A program made the position numbers and the translations under genes. This document shows positions 1 through 5,291 of a DNA stretch of 10,986 nucleotides, piece after piece; within the stretch, counting starts at the first letter, position 1; the number at the start of each line of letters is the position of its first letter. The stretch is from XYC2-FULL-41-22 sp041666465 (lineage in GTDB: Bacteria; Patescibacteriota; Gracilibacteria; UBA1369; UBA12470): contig JBAYGX010000047.1 in NCBI GenBank assembly GCA_041666465.1, positions 1 to 10,986 on the forward strand. The letters are read 5' to 3'. The notes under the pieces are model-generated. The model was not told the DNA's origin and did not search any database. It worked only from the letters and a program-made list of their open reading frames with translations.

Positions 1-966
1 AATGCGGACTCGTATACTTACAAAAAATCTCAATACGATTCCGATTACACTTCCGCAAAAGAAAAAGTCACTCTTGAGACCGAATTGGCCGATCTCGAAG
101 CAACACTTATTTCTTCAATTTCGATAGTCCAAGAAAAATTATCGGAACCTGTCGTACCAGAAGGGATTACTCTAAAAACGGAGATTGGACCCGAAGTCGA
201 ATTCAAAGAAGCGACAAGCGCTTATATAGAAGAACAGCTCGGCAAACTAAATACCGAATATGAACAAAACAACGATCCGGATATAAAACTTGAGATCAAC
301 GGATTGACCGGAGCTTTGGCGCTCGTGAAAAACGGCGCTTTCGTCAAACAGGTTTTGGCAATTGATACGACAACCGGACTTGATTCCGAGACCGTCGAAT
401 CGGTTGTTAACAGCTTGAACTCAATAGTTCAGGATAATTTTACGCTAATTCTTTCCATAAAAAACTCGAGACAAAGTTGGGAAAATATAATTAAAGAACT
501 CGAAGAGATAACGAAAGAAGTCGATCCGCTTTATGGAAGCGCGATTGAAAGCAATATCAGCTATGCTTCTTTCAGCCTTGAATCCGAATCGAAGACCGTT
601 TCAATACAAGGGACAACGATTACGGATGATACCAAGAATTTTACATTAATCGCCAATCTGGTCGATGCGCTTGAACAATCACCCCTGTTTATGAATGTTG
701 AAGAGAGAAGTTTCTCGAAAAGCGATTCAAATGACGAAGAAGATTCCCAATACGAGGCTTCTTTCAGATTATCATTTGATATACAGGAAGGTGAAGACAG
801 TCGTGACGCGACATTCACATTATCGACCGAAACCGAAGATGAGTCGACAGTACAGATCCCCGTAAACGAAACCACCGCCAACACGCCAACCGATGAAACA
901 ACGACAGTAACGACAACCACCGACACCGACGAAACAATAGATGAAGAAATCATCCCTGCTTCTTAA
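1..966 (+). CDS. pilN: PilN-like type IV pilus inner-membrane assembly protein, 5' partial
   Basis: The frame is open from base 1 to the TAA at 964-966, so 321 codons are visible and the true start lies upstream; the TTG at 85 is only an internal codon. PilN proteins are bitopic inner-membrane proteins that pair with PilO and link PilM and the ATPase to the periplasm. The visible part starts with a polar, probably coiled-coil stretch (window codons 10-80), as expected just after a membrane segment that is off the window. Later come 'SRQSWENIIKEL' (nt 469-504) and a beta-alpha-beta segment around nt 550-790 containing 'VSIQGTTITDD' and 'VDALEQSPLFMNVEE', which match the pattern of the PilN ferredoxin-like domain. 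The last 45 or so residues are a low-complexity Thr/Glu/Asp tail, unusual for PilN. Assignment rests on this pattern plus the pilO-pilB-pilC order downstream; a GspL-like C-terminal part is the main alternative. Confidence 0.62.
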   Translation, partial: NADSYTYKKSQYDSDYTSAKEKVTLETELADLEATLISSISIVQEKLSEPVVPEGITLKTEIGPEVEFKEATSAYIEEQLGKLNTEYEQNNDPDIKLEINGLTGALALVKNGAFVKQVLAIDTTTGLDSETVESVVNSLNSIVQDNFTLILSIKNSRQSWENIIKELEEITKEVDPLYGSAIESNISYASFSLESESKTVSIQGTTITDDTKNFTLIANLVDALEQSPLFMNVEERSFSKSDSNDEEDSQYEASFRLSFDIQEGEDSRDATFTLSTETEDESTVQIPVNETTANTPTDETTTVTTTTDTDETIDEEIIPAS

Positions 967-975
967 CAAATTTTT

Positions 976-1554
976 ATGGATAAAATCACAAATAAAATCA
1001 TTGCCGGTTTCGCCCTTGTATTGCTTGCCGGTCTTGGCATTTTTGGATTCTTCAAAGTTACATCTTTTCTCGACTTTTATTCTTACAATAAAAATCTTGA
1101 AACAAGTATTTCCGGCGCAATAACCGCAACGGAAGGCTTGAATTCCGAGATCGCCGAAGCAAAAACCATATTCCAAGAAACCAACGACTCGAAAAACAGC
1201 GACATTGCAGATGTTCTTCCATCGGATGAAGATATAACTTCTTTAACCAGGGCTTTTGATGAATTCTCGATAGAGAATAATTTTTCAAACAATCCTTTCT
1301 TCATCAGTTCAATAACATATAACGACAGTACAGAATCCGATACGGGAACATATATGATGCTTCCTTTATCGATAAAGGTTGAGAGTTCGGAAGATAATTT
1401 CTATAAATTCCTGGAATATATAGAGAATTCCGGGAATCTTGATAATCGAGTCAGACTTATGGATATCACGGATGTTTCAACGACTTTCGTAGAAGATGAA
1501 GACAGTAACACGATTTCTTTTTCACTTAGTATCAACGCTTACTTTCAAAAATAA
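976..1554 (+). CDS. pilO: PilO-like type IV pilus assembly protein
   Basis: This 192-residue protein has PilO/GspM architecture: a short cytoplasmic N-terminus, one membrane segment (about residues 8-28, 'IAGFALVLLAGLGIFGFF'), a polar helical linker (31-70), then an alpha/beta domain. That domain begins at 'LPSDEDITSLTRAFDEF' (about 76-92) and ends with a strand-rich stretch near 'ISFSLSINAYF'. The 'LP...' entry and the segment 'LPLSIKVESSEDNFYKFLEY' resemble the PilO ferredoxin-like fold. In known systems PilO heterodimerises with PilN in the periplasm and couples the motor to the fibre. It starts 9 nt after the pilN stop and its own stop (1552-1554) directly abuts the ATPase start, so co-translation or coupling is likely. 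No Shine-Dalgarno sequence precedes ATG 976; the leader is T-rich. Sequence similarity is weak by eye, so gene order carries much of the call. Confidence 0.7.
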   Translation: MDKITNKIIAGFALVLLAGLGIFGFFKVTSFLDFYSYNKNLETSISGAITATEGLNSEIAEAKTIFQETNDSKNSDIADVLPSDEDITSLTRAFDEFSIENNFSNNPFFISSITYNDSTESDTGTYMMLPLSIKVESSEDNFYKFLEYIENSGNLDNRVRLMDITDVSTTFVEDEDSNTISFSLSINAYFQK

Positions 1555-2826
1555 ATGGCTGGAGAAAAACTACAACAACTTGAAGATGCGATAATCGCGG
1601 GGAACATTCCCCAGCTTGTGATGAGCGCTCTTTCGCACGCAATAGAAATCCGTTCAAGTGATGTGCATATCGAACCTGAAAAAAATCTCGTACGAATGAG
1701 ATTCAGAATCGACGGCGTACTTAGAAGGATTGTTGAATATCCTCTTAATATACATCCGGCTGTCGTCTCTCGTATCAAAATCATGTCTAACTTGAAGATT
1801 GACGAGCAAAGAATTCCTCAAGACGGACGAAGCCAGGTCACAACCGCAGACGGTCGCGAAATGGATCTTCGTATCTCAACTTTACCAACCGTAAACGGCG
1901 AAAAAGTTGTTATGCGTCTTCAGGATCAATCGCGTAAGATTCCCGATCTTCCCGAACTTGGGATTGAAGGAAAATCTCTTAAGTTCATCGAAGAAAGTCT
2001 TACAATGCCGAATGGAATTATTTTGACAACGGGACCTACCGGTTCAGGTAAAACGACAACTCTTTATTCCTGCTTGAGCCGATTAAACAAACCTGAAGTT
2101 AATATTTTAACTATTGAAGATCCGGTTGAAATTCAGATGGATGGTCTTAATCAGAGTCAGGTCCACCCCGATATTGATTATACTTTCGCGTTCGGATTAA
2201 GAACCGCTCTTCGTCAAGATCCTAATATTATAATGGTGGGTGAAATTCGTGATCGTGAAACTATCGATGTCGCAATCGAGGCTTCGCTAACAGGTCATTT
2301 GGTACTTTCAACAATACATACGAATAGTGCGGTTGAAACTCTAACTCGTATCGATAATATGGGTGTTCCGCCTTTCTTAATGACATCTACAATTAACACA
2401 ATTATTGCGCAAAGACTTGTGAGAAAAGTTTGTCAAAATTGCAAAGAAGAAATTCCTGTTGATGCCAGCACTATGGAGCTTGTGAAAGCAGCACTAGACA
2501 CTTTACCTCCAGATGCCGATGTTGATCCGAATTTGATTAAGAATCCTAAATTTTATCACGGGAAAGGTTGTGAAAAATGCGACAATATCGGATATCAAGG
2601 TCGCGTAGGTTTATATGAAGTTCTTCACATTAATAACGAGATTAGAAAATTGATTTTGCAGAGAGCCACTGCTATGGAGGTCGAAGCCGCCGGTAAAAAA
2701 TATGCCGGAATGGTAACCCTTGAACAAAGCGGTGTAATCAAAGCCCTTTCAGGTATTACAACTCTTGAAGAAGTTTACAGAGTGGCAAGACACAGCGAAG
2801 CTGCATCCACTGAAGTAAAAAAATAA
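1555..2826 (+). CDS. pilB: Type IV pilus / type II secretion assembly ATPase (PilB/GspE family), lacking the N1 domain
   Basis: This is a 423-residue hexameric motor ATPase of the GspE/PilB family that would power pilin extraction and fibre assembly from the cytoplasmic face. The N2-type domain opens immediately ('SSDVHIEP', about residue 35). The core shows Walker A GPTGSGKT (160-167), an Asp box around 'TIEDPVE' (186-192), Walker B 'IIMVGEIRD' (225-233) and a His box 'GHLVLSTIHT' (247-256). A tetracysteine zinc-binding motif follows (C293, C296, C339, C342), which favours PilB/GspE over the retraction ATPase PilT. Typical PilB/GspE proteins are about 500-570 residues and carry an N-terminal MshEN/GSPII_E-N domain; that domain is absent here. 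The ATG directly follows the pilO TAA in the same phase, leaving no room for a longer N-terminus. No Shine-Dalgarno site is present, so translational coupling is plausible. Catalytic motifs are all intact. The choice between T4P and T2S naming cannot be settled from sequence alone. Confidence 0.95.
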   Translation: MAGEKLQQLEDAIIAGNIPQLVMSALSHAIEIRSSDVHIEPEKNLVRMRFRIDGVLRRIVEYPLNIHPAVVSRIKIMSNLKIDEQRIPQDGRSQVTTADGREMDLRISTLPTVNGEKVVMRLQDQSRKIPDLPELGIEGKSLKFIEESLTMPNGIILTTGPTGSGKTTTLYSCLSRLNKPEVNILTIEDPVEIQMDGLNQSQVHPDIDYTFAFGLRTALRQDPNIIMVGEIRDRETIDVAIEASLTGHLVLSTIHTNSAVETLTRIDNMGVPPFLMTSTINTIIAQRLVRKVCQNCKEEIPVDASTMELVKAALDTLPPDADVDPNLIKNPKFYHGKGCEKCDNIGYQGRVGLYEVLHINNEIRKLILQRATAMEVEAAGKKYAGMVTLEQSGVIKALSGITTLEEVYRVARHSEAASTEVKK

Positions 2827-2832
2827 ATTTAT

Positions 2833-4068
2833 ATGGCTGAAATTAATAACAATCCGGGCGAAAAAGAGGTTCATCTCGATATCGGTTTGAGCAACGAAGA
2901 TGAAGCCAGATTGAAAGCGTTAAATGATACATCCCCTATCGGTAGCGATGAAGTCATTGCATCGACCGGGAATGTAATTGTTGATATTTACAACAAGATA
3001 AATCTGTATTTTCAGGCAATGGCAAGTGTCAAAACGCGAGATAAGGTTATGTTTTTCGAGTTATTGTCCGTCATGTTAAACGCCGGAGTACCTCTAATAA
3101 GATCCCTTTATGTTTTAAGCGATCAAACCAAAAATGTTAAATTGAAATTAATTACAAGAGAGATGGCTAAAAAAGTGGAAAGCGGCAAGAAATTTTCCGA
3201 TGCGATGGCATCATATTCCAAGGTTTTCACCGATGCCGAAATAGGTATGGTAAGAAGCGGCGAGGCCACCGGTAAACTGAATGAAGTTTTGAAACAAATC
3301 GCGATGCAGGCTGAAAAAAACGCGAGCATTATGGGCAAAGTAAAAGGCGCAATGATTTATCCGGCTTCTATCGTGTGTATCATGCTTGGCGCCGTGGTTG
3401 TCATCCTTGTAAAAGTTGTTCCGAAAATAACAGAGATTTTCGATCAATCCGGTGTTGAATTACCGACATCAACAAAAGTTCTTATATGGATGAGCGATAT
3501 CGCGAAGGATCATTATATTGAAGCGCTATCTGTTATTATCATATTCGTTGTTGCGTTCTGGCTTTTCAAACAAACAAGTACCGGTAAATACATGATCGAT
3601 AATGCCCTTTTGAGAATCCCGGTTTTTGGTGAGATTTTCAAAAAAGTTGCTTTATCAAGATTCTCTCGTAACTTATCGAGCTTAATGAAAAGCGGAGTTG
3701 CAATCGTCCGCGCTCTTGAAATAAATGCAAATGCTGTAGGTAATGAAGTTTATAAAAAAAGAATCCTTATGGCGGCGGAAGATGTCGCACAAGGTATACC
3801 TTTGGGTGAAAACTTGAATGATTCCAAATTTCTATTCCCCGACATGGTCGTATCCATGATCACAGTCGGAGAACAAACTGCAAAAGTTGATGAGGTTGCC
3901 GATAAAATTGCGGAATTCTACGAAGAACAAGTCGATGAGACCATTAAAGGTTTGAGCAAAATGCTTGAGCCGGTAATCCTTGTTGTCATGGGCGTAACTG
4001 TAGGCGGACTTGTCGCGGCTGTCATGCAGCCGATTATGGATTTGACGGATGTAGGGAAGGCTTTGTAG
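2833..4068 (+). CDS. pilC: Type IV pilus / type II secretion inner-membrane platform protein (PilC/GspF family)
   Basis: This 411-residue polytopic membrane protein would sit under the assembling pilus and contact the ATPase. Two T2SF repeats are visible. Repeat one starts near residue 73 ('MFFELLSVMLNAGVPL') and runs to about 195. Repeat two starts near residue 272 ('VALSRFSRNLSSLMKSGVAI') and runs to about 400. Each has the family pattern of a helical bundle, 'GE.TGKL'/'GEQTAKVDEV' and a following hydrophobic helix. Membrane segments lie at roughly 172-198, 229-247 and 378-400. The first 65 or so residues are a polar, acidic N-terminal extension of ordinary PilC type. ATG 2833 lies 6 nt after the pilB stop, with no Shine-Dalgarno. 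The final codons and TAG stop (4057-4068) form the left base of a long hairpin that continues into the spacer. Length and domain order are normal for the family. Confidence 0.95.
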   Translation: MAEINNNPGEKEVHLDIGLSNEDEARLKALNDTSPIGSDEVIASTGNVIVDIYNKINLYFQAMASVKTRDKVMFFELLSVMLNAGVPLIRSLYVLSDQTKNVKLKLITREMAKKVESGKKFSDAMASYSKVFTDAEIGMVRSGEATGKLNEVLKQIAMQAEKNASIMGKVKGAMIYPASIVCIMLGAVVVILVKVVPKITEIFDQSGVELPTSTKVLIWMSDIAKDHYIEALSVIIIFVVAFWLFKQTSTGKYMIDNALLRIPVFGEIFKKVALSRFSRNLSSLMKSGVAIVRALEINANAVGNEVYKKRILMAAEDVAQGIPLGENLNDSKFLFPDMVVSMITVGEQTAKVDEVADKIAEFYEEQVDETIKGLSKMLEPVILVVMGVTVGGLVAAVMQPIMDLTDVGKAL

Positions 4069-4234
4069 GAATATTTGCGAATAGTGTTTCACTTCCATAT
4101 CCACTCACCCTGGATTATTCAAAAAACATTTTTTCTTGTAAATTCGGATATAAATAGTTTCTAATTTTTGAATAATCCAGACTTCGTGGATATTGTGCGT
4201 TACACAATTATTCGCAAATATTCTACAAAGCCTT
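4057..4234. repeat. Long imperfect inverted repeat (hairpin H1) at the pilC 3' end
   Basis: The arms pair as follows: 4057-4068 with 4223-4234 (12 bp); a single bulged G at 4069; 4070-4083 with 4209-4222 (14 bp); 4084-4087 with 4202-4205 (4 bp); an internal loop of about 9x8; 4097-4104 with 4186-4193 (8 bp); a 5x5 internal loop (4105-4109 / 4181-4185); and 4110-4125 with 4165-4180 (16 bp, perfect). The apical loop is 4126-4164. That is about 54 pairs. There is no U-tract after the 3' arm, so it is not a standard intrinsic terminator. It could be an mRNA 3'-end stabiliser, a structured RNA or a MITE-like palindromic element. Confidence 0.9.
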
Positions 4235-4398
4235 AAATTTCGGATGGATTTCGCTTTCCTGTTTTCTCCACCTGAATTGTTTGAGAAACATTTTTGTTTG
4301 TGATTTTAAAATTTAATCGTCTTTAAATTCTCAAACAATTCAGATATCGAAAACAGTAAGCACTCAATAATATCCTCAAATATCTTTTCAAAGCCTGA
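4235..4398. repeat. Second related hairpin (H2), paralogous to H1
   Basis: The core pairs 4259-4266 with 4349-4356 (8 bp), then a 5x5 internal loop (4267-4271 / 4344-4348), then 4272-4287 with 4328-4343 (16 bp, perfect), with apical loop 4288-4327. The geometry matches H1 piece for piece, and the start of the loop is nearly identical in both ('ACATTTTT...TTGT'). The outer arms are decayed: 4371-4396, read in reverse complement, matches the H1 outer arm 4058-4083 at 20 of 26 positions without gaps, while the left outer arm (4235-4258) pairs only patchily. No protein-coding frame of note crosses it. Confidence 0.85.
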
Positions 4399-4406
4399 AA
4401 GTTGTG

Positions 4407-4426
4407 TTTCGCAAATACTCTTCAAG
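4407..4426 (-). repeat. Degenerate third copy of the hairpin outer arm
   Basis: Read on the minus strand this segment contains TATTTGCGAA, identical to ten bases of the H1 left arm (within 4070-4083), with partial agreement on the CTT side. It stands alone without a pairing partner and overlaps the first heptamer of the tandem repeat that follows. It is short, so chance similarity is possible, but it sits beside three other copies of the same arm. Confidence 0.45.
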
Positions 4427-4458
4427 TTGCAAGTTATAAGCTATAAGCTACAAGCTGT
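4424..4458 (+). repeat. Five tandem heptamers, AAGYTRY-like
   Basis: Five consecutive 7-nt units are visible: AAGTTGC (4424-4430), AAGTTAT, AAGCTAT, AAGCTAC and AAGCTGT (4452-4458). All begin AAG and change by one to three bases between neighbours. The array ends 17 nt before the -35 element of the pilin promoter. Seven-base direct repeats of this kind could be a slippage-prone microsatellite, a protein-binding array or the end of a mobile palindromic element; nothing here decides which. Confidence 0.85.
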
Positions 4459-4475
4459 CCCCTATCTCGAAAAAT

Positions 4476-4503
4476 TTGCTTTTAAAATTAAATCCAATAT
4501 AAT
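4476..4503 (+). promoter_or_regulatory. Sigma-70-like promoter for the pilin gene
   Basis: The -35 TTGCTT (4476-4481) and the perfect -10 TATAAT (4498-4503) are separated by 16 bp. The predicted start is near 4510, giving a leader of about 41 nt to ATG 4551. This gives the pilin its own promoter, separate from the machine operon, as is common for an abundant structural subunit. Confidence 0.7.
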
Positions 4504-4509
4504 TGTTTT

Positions 4510-4525
4510 AAGTCTTTTCAGACTT
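4510..4525 (+). promoter_or_regulatory. Small hairpin at the predicted 5' end of the pilin mRNA
   Basis: AAGTC (4510-4514) pairs with GACTT (4521-4525) around a 6-nt loop, and the flanking T-run and A-run can extend it with a bulge. It begins at the predicted transcription start and is followed by an A-rich unstructured stretch up to the start codon. A 5'-end hairpin of this sort can protect mRNA; this role is inferred. Confidence 0.4.
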
Positions 4526-4550
4526 TTAAAAAAATCTAACAAAAACACAA

Positions 4551-5093
4551 ATGATGAAACGAAAAGGATTTACCTTAATTGAGTTGCTCATCGTAGTAAC
4601 CATTATCGGTATCTTGGCTGTTGCGCTAGTTCCGAGAATTATCGGAGGAAGTGCAGCTGCAAGAGATGCTAGAAGGAAAACTGATGTTCAAACAATTGTA
4701 ACTGGTCTTGAGTATTATTTGAGTGAGAATGGTAGTTTCAGCGGGATTACAGTTGCAACCGCTGGAGCTAAAGTTTGTTCGACTTCTACTGTTTTAGCTA
4801 CAGCGTTGGCATCTTCTATAGGACAACTACCTTCCGATCCAAAAAGTACCACTTCGAATGGAGCTTTTGGAGCTATTGGATGTGCCGATTATGTTATTTA
4901 TTTCATGGAAGAATCAGACACCAATGCAACTGTTACAAAGTATGCTGTTGTAGCTGCGCTTGAATCTACGGATACAGGTGGGGATTTTACCTACGGTCTC
5001 CCAGTTGCTGTCACCGGATCAGAATATACTTCAATTGGCGCAACAACTTTCCCAACTTACAGCACTGGACAAGCTTATTACGCTGTTTATTAA
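4551..5093 (+). CDS. Type IV prepilin / pseudopilin, major-pilin candidate
   Basis: This 180-residue prepilin has a textbook class III leader: MMKRKG, then cleavage before F7, with 'FTLIELLIVVTIIGILAVAL' starting the mature protein and the invariant Glu at +5 (E11). The hydrophobic helix (about 8-28) both anchors the subunit in the membrane and packs the fibre core. It continues into an amphipathic helix ('ARRKTDVQTIVTGLEYYL') typical of GspG-like and CPR pilins. The globular C-terminal part is Ala/Ser/Thr/Gly-rich, with two cysteines (C76, C111) that could form a disulfide. Two tandem ATGs (4551, 4554) could both start; they differ only by one leader residue. It has its own promoter and is closed by a strong terminator, consistent with a highly made single-gene transcript. 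Leader cleavage would need a PilD peptidase, which is not in this window. No Shine-Dalgarno; the leader just before ATG is A-rich. Confidence 0.93.
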   Translation: MMKRKGFTLIELLIVVTIIGILAVALVPRIIGGSAAARDARRKTDVQTIVTGLEYYLSENGSFSGITVATAGAKVCSTSTVLATALASSIGQLPSDPKSTTSNGAFGAIGCADYVIYFMEESDTNATVTKYAVVAALESTDTGGDFTYGLPVAVTGSEYTSIGATTFPTYSTGQAYYAVY

Positions 5094-5110
5094 AGATTGC
5101 TTTTCTCAGA

Positions 5111-5138
5111 AAGCCCCCTCCCGCAGGGGGCTTTTTTT
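5111..5138 (+). terminator. Strong intrinsic terminator after the pilin gene
   Basis: A perfect 9-bp GC-rich stem pairs 5111-5119 with 5125-5133 around the 5-nt loop CCCGC, followed by a T-run to 5138. It lies 18 nt after the pilin stop codon, and no gene on the other strand needs it. It isolates the pilin transcript from the giant gene downstream. Confidence 0.95.
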
Positions 5139-5200
5139 ATAACATTTCCTTACCTGTAAAGTCCTTTTTCATATGCGACGATTTTTAGGCATTTTTCGTG

Positions 5201-5230
5201 TTGTTTCAAATCTGTTTTTTTAGGTATAAT
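5201..5230 (+). promoter_or_regulatory. Sigma-70-like promoter for the giant surface protein
   Basis: The -35 TTGTTT (5201-5206) and the perfect -10 TATAAT (5225-5230) are spaced by 18 bp. The predicted start is near 5237, leaving a leader of about 55 nt before ATG 5292. It lies directly after the pilin terminator, so the giant gene is its own transcription unit. Confidence 0.75.
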
Positions 5231-5246
5231 TTCGGTTGAGTAACAA

Positions 5247-5278
5247 AGTGCTTCGTCCCGAGAGTTGGACTGCGCACT
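5247..5278 (+). promoter_or_regulatory. Leader hairpin in the 5' UTR of the giant gene
   Basis: AGTGC (5247-5251) pairs with GCACT (5274-5278), and inside a 3x3 internal loop GTCC (5255-5258) pairs with GGAC (5267-5270) around an 8-nt loop. The hairpin ends 13 nt before ATG 5292, leaving an A-rich single-stranded stretch as the likely ribosome entry site. Nine pairs with an internal loop is only moderately stable, so the structure is tentative. Confidence 0.4.
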
Positions 5279-5291
5279 GAAACAAAAACAA

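Noticed and set aside
85..87. TTG at 85 as the start of the first gene.
   Set aside because: The frame is open to base 1, and the preceding codons continue the same polar, coiled-coil-like composition, so the gene simply begins before the window.
3832..4104. Minus-strand 90-codon frame overlapping the pilC 3' end and hairpin.
   Set aside because: It is mostly antisense to conserved PilC membrane segments, with no recognisable product and no promoter seen.
4057..4234. Intrinsic terminator for the pilC operon.
   Set aside because: The stem is long, AT-rich and interrupted by loops, and no T-run follows the 3' arm. Contrast the clear terminator at 5111-5138.
4057..4458. CRISPR array in the pilC-pilin spacer.
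   Set aside because: The repeats are inverted hairpin arms and 7-nt tandems, with no regular direct repeats of 23-40 nt separated by unique spacers, and no cas genes nearby.
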